Below, piece by piece: positions 8,941-18,900 of a stretch of DNA of 64,000 nt. The notes under the pieces were generated by a model. That model ran no database searches. It was not told the DNA's origin and saw only the letters and a program-made list of their open reading frames with translations. The position numbers and the translations under genes are program-made. Location: assembly GCA_017462265.1 (NCBI GenBank), contig JAFTRN010000059.1, positions 58,408-122,407 of the forward strand, written 5' to 3'. The stretch comes from Coprobacter sp. (GTDB taxonomy: Bacteria > Bacteroidota > Bacteroidia > Bacteroidales > UBA11471). Position 1 is the first letter of the stretch. Every line of letters begins with the position of its first letter.

Positions 8941-9882
8941 TTACTTGTGTTGTTTTACGATTTTGATTGAGCCGTCGGGGTTGTATTCGAGCCTATCTAC
9001 ACAAATGGAGCGCAACTCGTCTATGCCCGATAAATCTTTGTTATGATAGAATGCCCACCATTCGCCTTTGTATTTCACGATAGAGCCGTGGCTTGTTCCC
9101 GACCCGGTAGGTTCCAGATAGATACCCATCGATTTCCACGGACCTAACGGCGAGTCGCTTATCGCATATCGCAAACGATTGGCGCCCGGATTGTTATCGG
9201 AATATGAGAGGTAATACTTACCGTTGTATTTGTGTACCCAGGTTGCTTCGTGGAAGTCTTCGAGACCGAGCATTTCGGTAAGAGGCGATTCCAATTCGGT
9301 CATATTATCTTTCAAGGGCGCCCCCATACATTTATAGTTGCCTCCGTAATAGAAATAGGCTTTTCCGTCGTCATCGACAAATACGCACGGATCTATCATA
9401 CCAAATTCGCCGACACCTTCCATCGGTTTGTCCATGACGGTGAAATCTTTAGCCGGATGTCGGCTGGTGGCGATGCCAACTTTCCATGTTGAGTTCCAAT
9501 CGCTACCGCTGGGGTGGGGAAAATAGTAGTAATAGATACCATCTTTGTAGGCGCAGTCGGGCGCCCACATAAATCCCCCTTCGGGACGGCCCCAAGGCAC
9601 CTGACTCGAATTGAGTATCTCGCCATGGTCGGTCCAGTCTTTCATGTTATCGGTGGAGAATACATGATAGCGGTCCATGAGGTCGCATCCACGTGGCGGA
9701 TCTATGTCGTGCGAGGCATAGACGTAGAGGCGGCCGTCGTCCCACACGTGAGCCGAGGGATCGGCGGTGTACATATGGGTGATAAAGGGGTTAGGACCTA
9801 ATTCTATCTTTTTTGGCGAGCAACTGCCCAGCATACCGGTAAGACTGCCGGCTAAGAGTATACTTACGATTTTAGTTCTCAT
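8941..9882 (-). CDS. GH43 family lipoprotein, copy 2 (tandem paralogue)
   Basis: 313 residues, lipobox GMLGSC with lipid Cys21. The GH43 catalytic residues are Asp41 (TADPSAHVW), Asp164 (GMIDPCVFVDDDG) and Glu212 (FHEATWVHKY). The protein is closely related to the next gene on the strand; from residue 21 to about 92 the two are the same, beyond that substrate-loop regions diverge (for example PSGSDWNSTWK against ENENWGWSWQ). This suggests two related exo-activities on one glycan. It follows the GH2 gene by 12 bp, so it is in the same transcript. Confidence 0.88.
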   Translation of the reverse strand: MRTKIVSILLAGSLTGMLGSCSPKKIELGPNPFITHMYTADPSAHVWDDGRLYVYASHDIDPPRGCDLMDRYHVFSTDNMKDWTDHGEILNSSQVPWGRPEGGFMWAPDCAYKDGIYYYYFPHPSGSDWNSTWKVGIATSRHPAKDFTVMDKPMEGVGEFGMIDPCVFVDDDGKAYFYYGGNYKCMGAPLKDNMTELESPLTEMLGLEDFHEATWVHKYNGKYYLSYSDNNPGANRLRYAISDSPLGPWKSMGIYLEPTGSGTSHGSIVKYKGEWWAFYHNKDLSGIDELRSICVDRLEYNPDGSIKIVKQHK

Positions 9883-9894
9883 AGCGAAAGCGTG

Positions 9895-12813
9895 TTAGAG
9901 GTCGTTTTTTACTTTCCGTGATTGGGTTGAGGCCTCACCTGCGATAAGACCGTTGGCACTTACTTTCACTTTTATTTCTCCCGGAACAAATGTCGTGCGT
10001 ACTGCGGCACGCATCAGTCCGCCCTCGGCCTGCAATCTGTGGTCACCCGGCGCGTGATACGACAGCTCTTTGCCTTCGGCGATGTAGAAATTGTAAGAAC
10101 CTTTATACACACCTTCTCCTTCAACTTCGAAGGTCAGCTCGTGGTCGGCACGCGGACACCAGCGGCCCTCTTTATCGACAATTTTGGCGGTAACGATAAA
10201 CGCGTCTGAGGCATTGGCTTTCAGTACGAATTTCTCACCCGAGGGTTTGGCACCTTGCGGTTCTATGGTCACTTCGATGGCATAGGGTTCGCCCGACGAC
10301 TCGATACGTTCCCGGCATACCGGTTTTTTGTTTTCGTCGAGGCCCACGGCTTCGACCACTCCGGCTTCCCAAGTAACGTTTTCCCAGGTGCAACGGCGAG
10401 TTTCTTTATCGGGGGTGACGATTCCCAGCGACTTACCGTTGAGGAATGCCTCTACATAAGGACAGTTGCTCCATGCGTCTATATTCTGCACACCCGAGTA
10501 GTTCCAATGACTTTGCAGGGCCACACCCGGTCGTTGGTCGTAGGGCACCCACAGAGCTTTTTCGTAGATACGGTATTTCAGTTTTGGAAATCGGTTTCCG
10601 TCCATGGCGCACGAGCCGAGGCTTTTCTGGTTTCGTTTTCCGTTGAGGTATATCGTATAGCCTTCGCCGTATGTCTCGGCGAGCATCCAATCTATCCAGC
10701 CACAAGCGTCGTTACGTAGGTCGTCGAGGTAATTTTGCACATAGAATTGGGAGAAGGGCTTTTCGTTGTCGTAGTCAAAACGAGCGATACACCAACTTGG
10801 ATTTCCGCTCCAATTCGTACCATACACCTCGGTATTGAGCGACGGACGACCCTGCTCTTTGTGATAATGGTTGGTATAACCTATGACAATAGGCTCATCG
10901 GGGTCCCATTCGGGGGGATTCCCATCACGATTGAGCACGATACGAGGCTGTATGTAGTCCCATTTTTTCACCTCTTCGAGGGTGTAGCTTGGCAGGTATT
11001 TCACGCCGTCATAGGCAAGGCCGTTGTTCGACTCCCATACCACCACGGAGGGGTGATTACGGAAAGCCACTACCGCGTCGCGGTCGTATTCGCGTTTGTA
11101 GGTGAGGGCCGGCTCGTTTTTCAGCGCCCATTCGTTGTCGCCACTGTTTACAATCAGTAACACGCCGTAGGTATCGGCGGCCTCGAATGCCTCCATGAAA
11201 GGAGGTTGGTGGCCCACACGCAGGGTATTACCACCGCATTGGGCGATGAGGGCAATATCTTTCCAACGGAACGATTCGGGTACGGCCGCACCCAGTCCGG
11301 GGTAGTTGTTGCGGTAGCCAAATCCGCGTAAAATACATTTCTCGCCGTTGATATAGCAATGTTTGTCGTCCCAAGTTATTTGGCGTATGCCGAATTTCTC
11401 GACCTTCTTATCGACGAGCTTTCCATTCAGATACACCTCGTTACTTACCGTGTAGAGGTAGGGGCTGCCCGAGCAACCGATGGGATACCATAAATGCGGA
11501 TTTTCTATCGTTGCCGTGTGATCGAACAGAACAGTCTTCCCGGCCTCTATACGACTTTTCTCGCTGTAAGAGAATACGACTTTTCCCTTCTTATCGATAA
11601 ATTTTGTACGTAATTCGGTCGATTGGGGCGTATCCGATGTGTTTTCCACGTTGGTCTGTATGCGCACAACGGCTTTTTCTTTCGAGGCTTCTACCGTACC
11701 GATGTATGTACCCCATTTGTTGTGAGGCGAATAGCGGTTGAAGGGTATGTGTACTTGTGCTTTCTTATGTAGATACACCGGCGATACGATACCGCCCATG
11801 GCCTGTCCGAAACCCTCGTTCTCGGCAAAGCAAGGCCAAGTAAAAAATGTACCTTTCGAGTTGGATACGCGAATGGCTATCAAGTTTTCGTTGTCCCGGT
11901 CGATATAGTCGGTAATGTCGATGGCAAAGGGCAGTGAGCTGCCTACGTGCGTCACGGTCTCGGGTTGCTTTACCCTGGTATTGCCCTCGATGGCGCGACC
12001 ATTGACGTAGAGTGTCATACCGATATTTACCCCATAAAATTCGAGAAATATCGCTTTATCTCGGTCTTTCTTGTCGAAAGTGATTTTTTTGCGATACCAC
12101 GCTTCTCCGCGCCAGCAACGTTCGCCGGTCGTGGCATTGAGGTAGGTGTCGTGTTCGTTGTAGCAGTGGGGTATTCCCACGGTCTCCCACGATGAGTCGT
12201 CGAATGTGTTGCAATAGAAGGGTATTTCCGTGGTTTCGTTTTTACCTACGGGGTGTATCAATATCTCGCCGATTTCACAAGCGATGCTTTGTCCCGGCGT
12301 ATCGACTCCGGTAGGCACGGCAATACGCAGATAACGATAGTCACCGCCGACGGGCAACGTTACCTGCGTAGAGGTGATTATTGCCGTGTATCCTACTGTA
12401 TTGTTTACGTTGGTGATGTCGTTGGTCAGGTTTAGGTCGCATTTCATTGAAACCTCTCGGTGTATTGAAGTCCATGTGTTCCCGTCGTTGCTCGCGTCGA
12501 TACTGCACACGGCTTGGCGTGTGGCATCGCCATGAAACACGATGGTGATGTCGCGGAGTGAGCGTTGCTCGAGCAAATCGACAAACAGCGTAGGCTCTTT
12601 GCCTGCCTCTACACGCCACCGGGTATCTATTTTACCATCATTCAGTTCCGATATAGTACGTCCGTTATTTACAAACGATTTTCCCTCGGAGAGATTCGAC
12701 TCCGAGCGTATGACCTTGGTAAATTTCCACGGTGTTTCACCGAGGTTTATCACATTTTGGGCCGATAGGGATATGCTGATGGCGGCGAATATACATTGAA
12801 ATATAAGTCGCAT
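9895..12813 (-). CDS. GH2 family glycosidase with N-terminal discoidin-like domain; divergent acid/base motif
   Basis: 972 residues, signal peptide ending at LSAQ (about 19). An F5/8 type C (discoidin-like) domain occupies about 40-190 (SELNDGKIDTRW ... RYLRIAVP). Then follow the GH2 sugar-binding domain (200-345), the immunoglobulin-like domain and the TIM barrel (about 480-760), and C-terminal beta domains. The nucleophile is likely Glu662 in LNTEVYG. At the acid/base site, where most GH2 enzymes read GNE or FNE, this one reads VVVWESNNG (591-599), so the acid/base role is uncertain and Glu594 would be the candidate. Activity could be beta-galactosidase, beta-glucuronidase or another GH2 specificity. 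It sits 29 bp after the FG-GAP gene. Confidence 0.82.
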   Translation of the reverse strand: MRLIFQCIFAAISISLSAQNVINLGETPWKFTKVIRSESNLSEGKSFVNNGRTISELNDGKIDTRWRVEAGKEPTLFVDLLEQRSLRDITIVFHGDATRQAVCSIDASNDGNTWTSIHREVSMKCDLNLTNDITNVNNTVGYTAIITSTQVTLPVGGDYRYLRIAVPTGVDTPGQSIACEIGEILIHPVGKNETTEIPFYCNTFDDSSWETVGIPHCYNEHDTYLNATTGERCWRGEAWYRKKITFDKKDRDKAIFLEFYGVNIGMTLYVNGRAIEGNTRVKQPETVTHVGSSLPFAIDITDYIDRDNENLIAIRVSNSKGTFFTWPCFAENEGFGQAMGGIVSPVYLHKKAQVHIPFNRYSPHNKWGTYIGTVEASKEKAVVRIQTNVENTSDTPQSTELRTKFIDKKGKVVFSYSEKSRIEAGKTVLFDHTATIENPHLWYPIGCSGSPYLYTVSNEVYLNGKLVDKKVEKFGIRQITWDDKHCYINGEKCILRGFGYRNNYPGLGAAVPESFRWKDIALIAQCGGNTLRVGHQPPFMEAFEAADTYGVLLIVNSGDNEWALKNEPALTYKREYDRDAVVAFRNHPSVVVWESNNGLAYDGVKYLPSYTLEEVKKWDYIQPRIVLNRDGNPPEWDPDEPIVIGYTNHYHKEQGRPSLNTEVYGTNWSGNPSWCIARFDYDNEKPFSQFYVQNYLDDLRNDACGWIDWMLAETYGEGYTIYLNGKRNQKSLGSCAMDGNRFPKLKYRIYEKALWVPYDQRPGVALQSHWNYSGVQNIDAWSNCPYVEAFLNGKSLGIVTPDKETRRCTWENVTWEAGVVEAVGLDENKKPVCRERIESSGEPYAIEVTIEPQGAKPSGEKFVLKANASDAFIVTAKIVDKEGRWCPRADHELTFEVEGEGVYKGSYNFYIAEGKELSYHAPGDHRLQAEGGLMRAAVRTTFVPGEIKVKVSANGLIAGEASTQSRKVKNDL

Positions 12814-12842
12814 TTGGTTATAGATATTTAATAATTAGATAT

Positions 12843-14834
12843 TTATGGTATGGCGATTTTTTGATGTCTTATCGAGCTGTCGGTCTTTATTTCTACGATG
12901 TATATACCTGTAGGCAGGGTCGTATTTCCGCTTATACCGGCTTGCATACACTTTATGAGAGAGCCGTTTATGCTGTAAATACTTATCGTGCCGATTTCAG
13001 GCAGAGAATAATACAAGGTCGTACCTGTATTCCATATTTTTATGGGTGATTCGTCGCTGATGTTGTTGATACCGCTACCGTCGGTAGAGAATGTACTATG
13101 TGCGAAAAGTCCGCCCACGTTTCCGTTGTCGATGGCTTGTACACCCCATTCATATACACCCTCGTCGGGTATGGTCATGGTGTATTCGGAGCGGGTGATG
13201 TCGCCCGATATGCGTCCTACGCGTACAAAACCCGTGGTAAGGTCGGCCGGTACGGTGATGAAACATTTGTCGCTCCCTTTTTTTCGAAGGTAGAGATTAT
13301 AGCGCAATGCCGTGGTGGGGGTAATGTCGTCTTGGGCGTCGCTCCACGAGAATGTGACCGAGGAATTACCGGCGTTGTAGCTTGCCGTGAGATTGCTTGG
13401 TGTGCCGGGAGCAACGTTGGCTGTTACGCCTTTGGTCGATGAGGTGTTGTACCACAACTCTACAGCGCAACCATTGCCACAACCGCCCGACACCCAGCCG
13501 GTGGACCATACGTCTAAATATCCGTCGTTGTTATAGTCGATAAGGTGTTGACTGCCGTGGGTTACACGTCCGAAGTGCCCTTTCTTCCCAAACGGGTCGT
13601 CGTAGTGCGCACCATTTACGACAAAGGTGAAATCGCCCTGATTTACATAGATACAAGTCGTGTGCTCATTGGTCGCACCATGTCCGCCGACCAATATATC
13701 GGTAAGTCCGTCGTGGTTTACGTCACCGAATGATAGCTGTCCGCCATCGATACCTTCCAACTCGGGACATTCCAACTCTTCAAAAGTGCGGTTTCCCAAG
13801 TTTTTATAGAGGAAGAAACATTTGGTGTTGGTATTTACATACACACCGGTCGCTACCAATTCGGGAAATCCGTCGTTGTTTATATCGCACACATCGCAAG
13901 AGGCGTCTGTTACACCCTTGAATTGCTGATCGCTCTCGATAAACGTACCGTTACCGGTGTTCCAATATACATAAATTTCCGAGGCGCGTGTAGCTCCATA
14001 TCCGGTTGCGAGTATGTCGAGAAATCCGTCGTTGTCGAGATCGCATAAACGTACACTACCATCGGTGAGGCCGTGAAATTCACCTCCATTGCAGGCGGTT
14101 GTCTGTCGCTCGAACCGCTCGCCGTTTATGTTTTTGTAGAGATAAACGGCCCGAACGGCCTCTTCGGGACTGTCGGTATCGAACCGTGCGCCATCTTCAA
14201 ATCCTGTCATGAGTATATCGGTATAGCCGTCATTGTCGTAGTCACCGGTCGATACCCAGTTGTGCCCCTTACCACCGGTTTTTCCGTTATACAGATTGTT
14301 CAGACCTATTTCTTTTGCCGAATATTCTTTGAACGTTACATTACCATCGGTATCGATACCTTGGTTGATATACAGGTGTGTTCCGATACCCGAATAATCG
14401 GTATTCTCATGCAACCAATAGTAATGCCAGTTGGTAAGTCCCGGCAACATCAGGTCGAGTTGTCCGTCATTGTTCATGTCGAACCACACGGGGCACGAGA
14501 AAGCCGTGCCCTTTATCGTGGTCTTGGGGCGTGTGAATGTGCCGTCACCATTATTGGTATAGAGGTTGGCATATACCGTGTTTTCGTTGATCATCACATT
14601 GCGATCGCTGTAGAATATGTCGAGAAAGCCATCGTTGTTATAGTCGCCCCATGCCGAGCCGGTATAGAGCGCATGGTAGAATACTCCCGCCGGATTGGTG
14701 CCGATTGTCGCTTGTGCGGGAACCGGATTGGTTTCTCGCACAAATTTTATATTGCTTGTACTGCCCGGCGTTTGCGCGTACATTATATAAGAAGCTCCCA
14801 TGAGCAATAGACCGATAAATATTCTCTCTCTCAT
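12843..14834 (-). CDS. Secreted FG-GAP/VCBS-repeat protein with FN3-like domain and T9SS-type tail
   Basis: 663 residues, signal peptide 1-20. Repeats such as GDYNNDGFLDIFYS, GDYDNDGYTDILMTG, CDLDNDGFLDILATG and GDVNHDGLTDILVGG mark a calcium-binding FG-GAP/VCBS propeller over about 50-470. It is followed by an FN3-like domain (475-570, VAPGTPSNLTAS ... WGVQAIDNG) and a secretion tail ending GIYIVEIKTDSSIRHQKIAIP (about 590-663). No catalytic site is visible; a binding or scaffold role on the surface is inferred. The whole architecture is repeated as the C-terminal half of the GH2 fusion at 47887-52203, which argues for a shared ligand. It is the first gene after a 130-bp gap below the GH43 at 14965, where I could not find a convincing promoter. 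Confidence 0.8.
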   Translation of the reverse strand: MRERIFIGLLLMGASYIMYAQTPGSTSNIKFVRETNPVPAQATIGTNPAGVFYHALYTGSAWGDYNNDGFLDIFYSDRNVMINENTVYANLYTNNGDGTFTRPKTTIKGTAFSCPVWFDMNNDGQLDLMLPGLTNWHYYWLHENTDYSGIGTHLYINQGIDTDGNVTFKEYSAKEIGLNNLYNGKTGGKGHNWVSTGDYDNDGYTDILMTGFEDGARFDTDSPEEAVRAVYLYKNINGERFERQTTACNGGEFHGLTDGSVRLCDLDNDGFLDILATGYGATRASEIYVYWNTGNGTFIESDQQFKGVTDASCDVCDINNDGFPELVATGVYVNTNTKCFFLYKNLGNRTFEELECPELEGIDGGQLSFGDVNHDGLTDILVGGHGATNEHTTCIYVNQGDFTFVVNGAHYDDPFGKKGHFGRVTHGSQHLIDYNNDGYLDVWSTGWVSGGCGNGCAVELWYNTSSTKGVTANVAPGTPSNLTASYNAGNSSVTFSWSDAQDDITPTTALRYNLYLRKKGSDKCFITVPADLTTGFVRVGRISGDITRSEYTMTIPDEGVYEWGVQAIDNGNVGGLFAHSTFSTDGSGINNISDESPIKIWNTGTTLYYSLPEIGTISIYSINGSLIKCMQAGISGNTTLPTGIYIVEIKTDSSIRHQKIAIP

Positions 14835-14964
14835 AATATGATGTTTTTTGTGAAGCTATAAATGATTTTTCAACGAATTGGCAACTTCTGATTTTTTGTA
14901 AAGGTCTTGCTTTTTCTCGGTATATTGTATTACGGCAGGTTCAATAAATACAATTTTTGTCCGA

Positions 14965-15972
14965 TTATTCGGGAATTTTCCACTCTTCACGCCAAGGTAT
15001 GGTGATGGAGTCGCCCGAGAATTGTATGGGGAGCCATATATATCGGGAGTCGATAAGGTGGTTTTTGTTCCATTTGTCGAACATCATGATGTAGCAATCG
15101 CTTTTACCTACAACGGGGAGCACAAAGGTACTTTGTCCGTAAAACGTTTTATCGGCGTCTTTACCTCGGCAGGGATTCTCGATGGCAGTCCATGGCCCCG
15201 TAATGTGGTCGGCAATGGCATATTCGGCCTCGTTGGGGCTCCACCCCGAGCACCCCGATGTTACACAATAGTATTTACCGTTGCGCTTGAATATGGCGGG
15301 TGCTTCACGAGATTTACCGATGAAATTACGGGTGTATTTTCCAGATGGAGCTAAATAGTCATCGTTCAATAGGCTGATATAGAGCGTGGAATTTCCTTCG
15401 GACGAGTATATGTGGTAAGCCTTCCCGTCGTCGTCTTTATACAGGGTCATGTCGCGCGATTCCTGACCGTTGGGACGCATACTGCCTATATACGTGAATT
15501 TTCCCGTGGGGCTGTCGCTTACGGCTACTCCGGATGCGGCTTTGCTGTAGTTATAATTGTCGATGTGCATCCACATTACAAATTTGCGGGTTTTATCGTT
15601 GTATATGACTTTGGGACGCTCTATCACCATCGATGGGTGTATGTCGGAGTGGGGATTCAGCGTGTCGGGTTGCAACACAACACCTTCGAAATTCCAATTA
15701 TATAAGTCTTTCGATGAGTAGCACGATACTCCACCGGTCTCGGTGCGGTAACATTCCCACCCTACACCCGGAGCACGATAGGTATATGCGCCTTTATACT
15801 CGCCGTACCAATAGTACATACCTTCGTGATAGAGTATGCCTCCGCCGTGGGCGTTGATGTGTACACCGGTGTTGTCGGTCCACAATTCACCGGGTTTTAT
15901 CAGATTGTTGCCAAGACAATTGATGCTGTGCGCCACACAGAGGGCTGTAACAAATGATAAAAATCTTTTCAT
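14965..15972 (-). CDS. GH43 family enzyme, exo-beta-1,3-galactanase-like (GH43_24 type)
   Basis: 335 residues from the chosen start at 15972, which gives a clean signal peptide (MKRFLSFVTALCVAHS) directly after the HTCS stop. A longer frame from 16023 would overlap the HTCS and add a lysine-rich leader. The N-terminal blade reads HINAHGGGIL and YYWYGEYKG: the Asp that serves as base in ordinary GH43 enzymes is absent, as known for the exo-beta-1,3-galactanase subgroup. The acid Glu is likely in KSREAPAIFKRNG. I infer release of galactose from beta-1,3-galactan backbones (arabinogalactan). Directly behind the sensor gene, so probably co-transcribed with it. Confidence 0.78.
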   Translation of the reverse strand: MKRFLSFVTALCVAHSINCLGNNLIKPGELWTDNTGVHINAHGGGILYHEGMYYWYGEYKGAYTYRAPGVGWECYRTETGGVSCYSSKDLYNWNFEGVVLQPDTLNPHSDIHPSMVIERPKVIYNDKTRKFVMWMHIDNYNYSKAASGVAVSDSPTGKFTYIGSMRPNGQESRDMTLYKDDDGKAYHIYSSEGNSTLYISLLNDDYLAPSGKYTRNFIGKSREAPAIFKRNGKYYCVTSGCSGWSPNEAEYAIADHITGPWTAIENPCRGKDADKTFYGQSTFVLPVVGKSDCYIMMFDKWNKNHLIDSRYIWLPIQFSGDSITIPWREEWKIPE

Positions 15973-15979
15973 ACGAGAT

Positions 15980-18900
15980 TTATTTTTCTTTTTCTTCATT
16001 GTTTTGTCTTGCTTGTTTTTCAAATTCTTTGGGTGTCATACCAAACTGTTTTTGGAATAATTTTATGAAGTATGAGGGAGAGTTTATACCCACAAGGAAA
16101 CATACCTCGCCGATACGATAACTTCCTTCGTTTATAAGCTCTACCGATTTTTTCAATCGCACGAGGCGTATGAAGTCGGTGGGAGAGGTACCTGCCAATG
16201 CCTTTATTTTCCGATGCAGGCTCGAACGGCTCAGACACACGACTTCCGATAGCATTTCCACACCGAAATTGACGTTTGTCAGGTTCTCCTCTATGACCGA
16301 TATGATGCGGTTGAGCAATTCTTCATCGGCTTTACATATATTGGAGGGACTGGCAAAGAGTGATGGCTTGCGCATGAAAGCCTCTTTTTCTCGTTTACGG
16401 TTCTCGATAAGCGAGCTGATTTGTGCCAACAAGTATTCAAATGAGAAGGGTTTCTCGATATAGGCTTCTGCTCCGATTTTTACCCCTTTCACTTTGCTGT
16501 CGAGGTCATTTTTGGCAGTAAGTAATATTACCGGTATGTGGCTGTACTCGATGTTCGATTTTATATTTCGGCATAGCTCGAATCCGTCCATTCTCGGCAT
16601 CATGATATCCGAAATCACAAGATCTATATTCTTACTTTCGAGTATCTCCAAGGCCATTACGCCATCGGTAGCCTGTTCTATGGCGAAATAGGGCTGTAAC
16701 GCATCGACCAAGAAACTCAATAACTCGGCATTATCCTCTACCAATAATATAGTTTCGTCGTAGAGCTTGTTTTCATTCTCTTCCGGTCCATTGGGGGCAT
16801 CGGTCTCGGGTGTGGTGATTACCGGTGCCGGGATTGTCGGTATAGACAATACGAAACAATTGAGTCCTTCCTGTTCCTGATAGACAAGTTTTCCGTGGTG
16901 CATTTCGACCAATGAGCGTGCCAATGATAACCCGATACCCGAGCTTGATAACTGATTTTCGTTCTTTTTCATTTGGTAGAACGGGTCGAAGATGCGTTCG
17001 CGCTGCTCCTCGGGTATCACGTCTCCATCGTTTATGAATTGTATATCTACATTCTCACCGTTGGTTTGTACACGTATCTCGATATATACATCGGAATATC
17101 GTGACGCATTGGAAAACAGATTATTGAATATCTTTGTCAGCGAGTGTCTGTCGGCCGAGATATACACATCTTTTTCGGGTAATATCAGTGACATCTCTTT
17201 TTTCTCGGGCAGTGTGGAGAGGAATTGTTGATACACGTCATTGAGTATCTCCACCGTATTTACAGGGGCAAAATTCATTTGCATCTTGTTGCTATCGACT
17301 TTCCTGAAATCGAGCAGTTGGTTGATTAGCGATAGCAGTTCCGACGTGCTTTTACGCATGATTTTGATACACTTGCGTACTGAAGTGTCGTCTATATCCA
17401 TCTTCTCCATCTGTTCCAGCGGCCCGTTGATGAGCGTTACCGGAGTGCGTATCTCATGGGCTATATGGGTGAAAAATTCCACTTTGGCACGATACAACTC
17501 TTTCTCTTTTTCGTTCTCTATCAGTATTAAACGCCCTTTGGCTCGTGCTTCGCTCTTGCGCTTGTATCGTAGGAACAGCGTGGCGACAGATATGATGATG
17601 AGAGCGATATAGCCCGAGTATGCCAGCGGACTGCTCCACCAAGGTGGGAGTATCGTTATTCTCAGTGTGCGTTCGTCGTTGTTCCATACACCGGCGTTAT
17701 TGGCACCTCGTACTTTGAATGTATATTTACCGGGAGACAGATTGGCGTATGTGGCGGTGTGTATTTTATGGGTATAGTTCCATTCGTCATCGACGTTCTC
17801 CATTTTATAAGCATACATATTGGCCTGTGGTTCGGTGAAACTGAGCGCGGCAAATTCAAAACCGATGCTGGCACGGCTGTAATGGAGGGTAAGCTCGTCG
17901 GTATAGAGAATACTTTTTTCGAGAGGCGAGTTTTCACCCCTCGGCAGTATCTCTTCGTTGTTGATGAGCAGTTTGGTGATGACTATCTGCGGAATACATC
18001 GGTTTTTGCTCGATTTATAGGGATCAAATGAGATAAGTCCCTCGGAGCAGCCAAAATAGAACAGGCCAGAGCCGGTGGCTAATGCTGATTTGTAGTTGAA
18101 TTGATTGCCGGGCAGTCCGTCATTGGTCGTGTAGGTTTGGCTCGTATAGGTTTGTGGGTTGAATTTTACTAAACCGTTGTTGGTGCCGAACCATAGATTG
18201 TGGTCTTTGTCCTCTAATATCTTGTAGGCGGTGTCATCGGGTAATCCCTTTTTCACGGAAAACGAGGTGAAATTATTGCTCTCTTTGTTGTAACGGCATA
18301 TACCTCCTCGGTCGGTCGATAACCATATCTCTCCGGTCATGGTTTCGGTGATGTTGCTTACCGAGTTGGAACTGAGGCTTGTCGAGTCGTTGATGTTGTG
18401 GGTGAAGTGTTGCAAGCTACCATCGTGGGGATTGTAATGAAACACTCCTTTTCCCATGGTGGCTACCCATATATGGCCATCGGCATCTTCGATAATGTCG
18501 AAAATATAGCTGTCGCCAAATTGAGATTGTCGCTCAAATTGCATCGTACGTCGGTTGCCTACATATACGCCCCAGCCGTTACCTATCCATATATTCCCTT
18601 TACTATCTTCGCACATGGCATAGATACTCGACTCGTTGAGACCTAATTGTTCGCCTGTGTAGTGGCGTGATGAGAGGTTGTCGCCATTGATTATATCGAG
18701 ACCGTTTTTGAAGAATCCTACCCATATATTGTTGTCGGTACGGAGAAGTGCCAAGGTTTTTTCACTGCTCAAATTTCCGCGAGTATCACGCTCGATATTG
18801 CGGAATTGTCCTGTTTTCGGGTTATAGATATTCACACCGGCATTTTCGGTACCTATCCATATATTCCCTTTGGCATCTTCAACAAGTTCTCGGGTACGTT

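Noticed and set aside
14835..14964. Promoter in the gap between the GH43 and FG-GAP genes
   Set aside because: No TAnnTTTG element in the minus orientation could be found; the gap may just be an untranslated spacer in one transcript.
15973..16023. Longer N-terminus for the GH43 gene behind the HTCS
   Set aside because: The extension is lysine-rich, overlaps the HTCS 3' end and displaces the signal peptide from the N-terminus.
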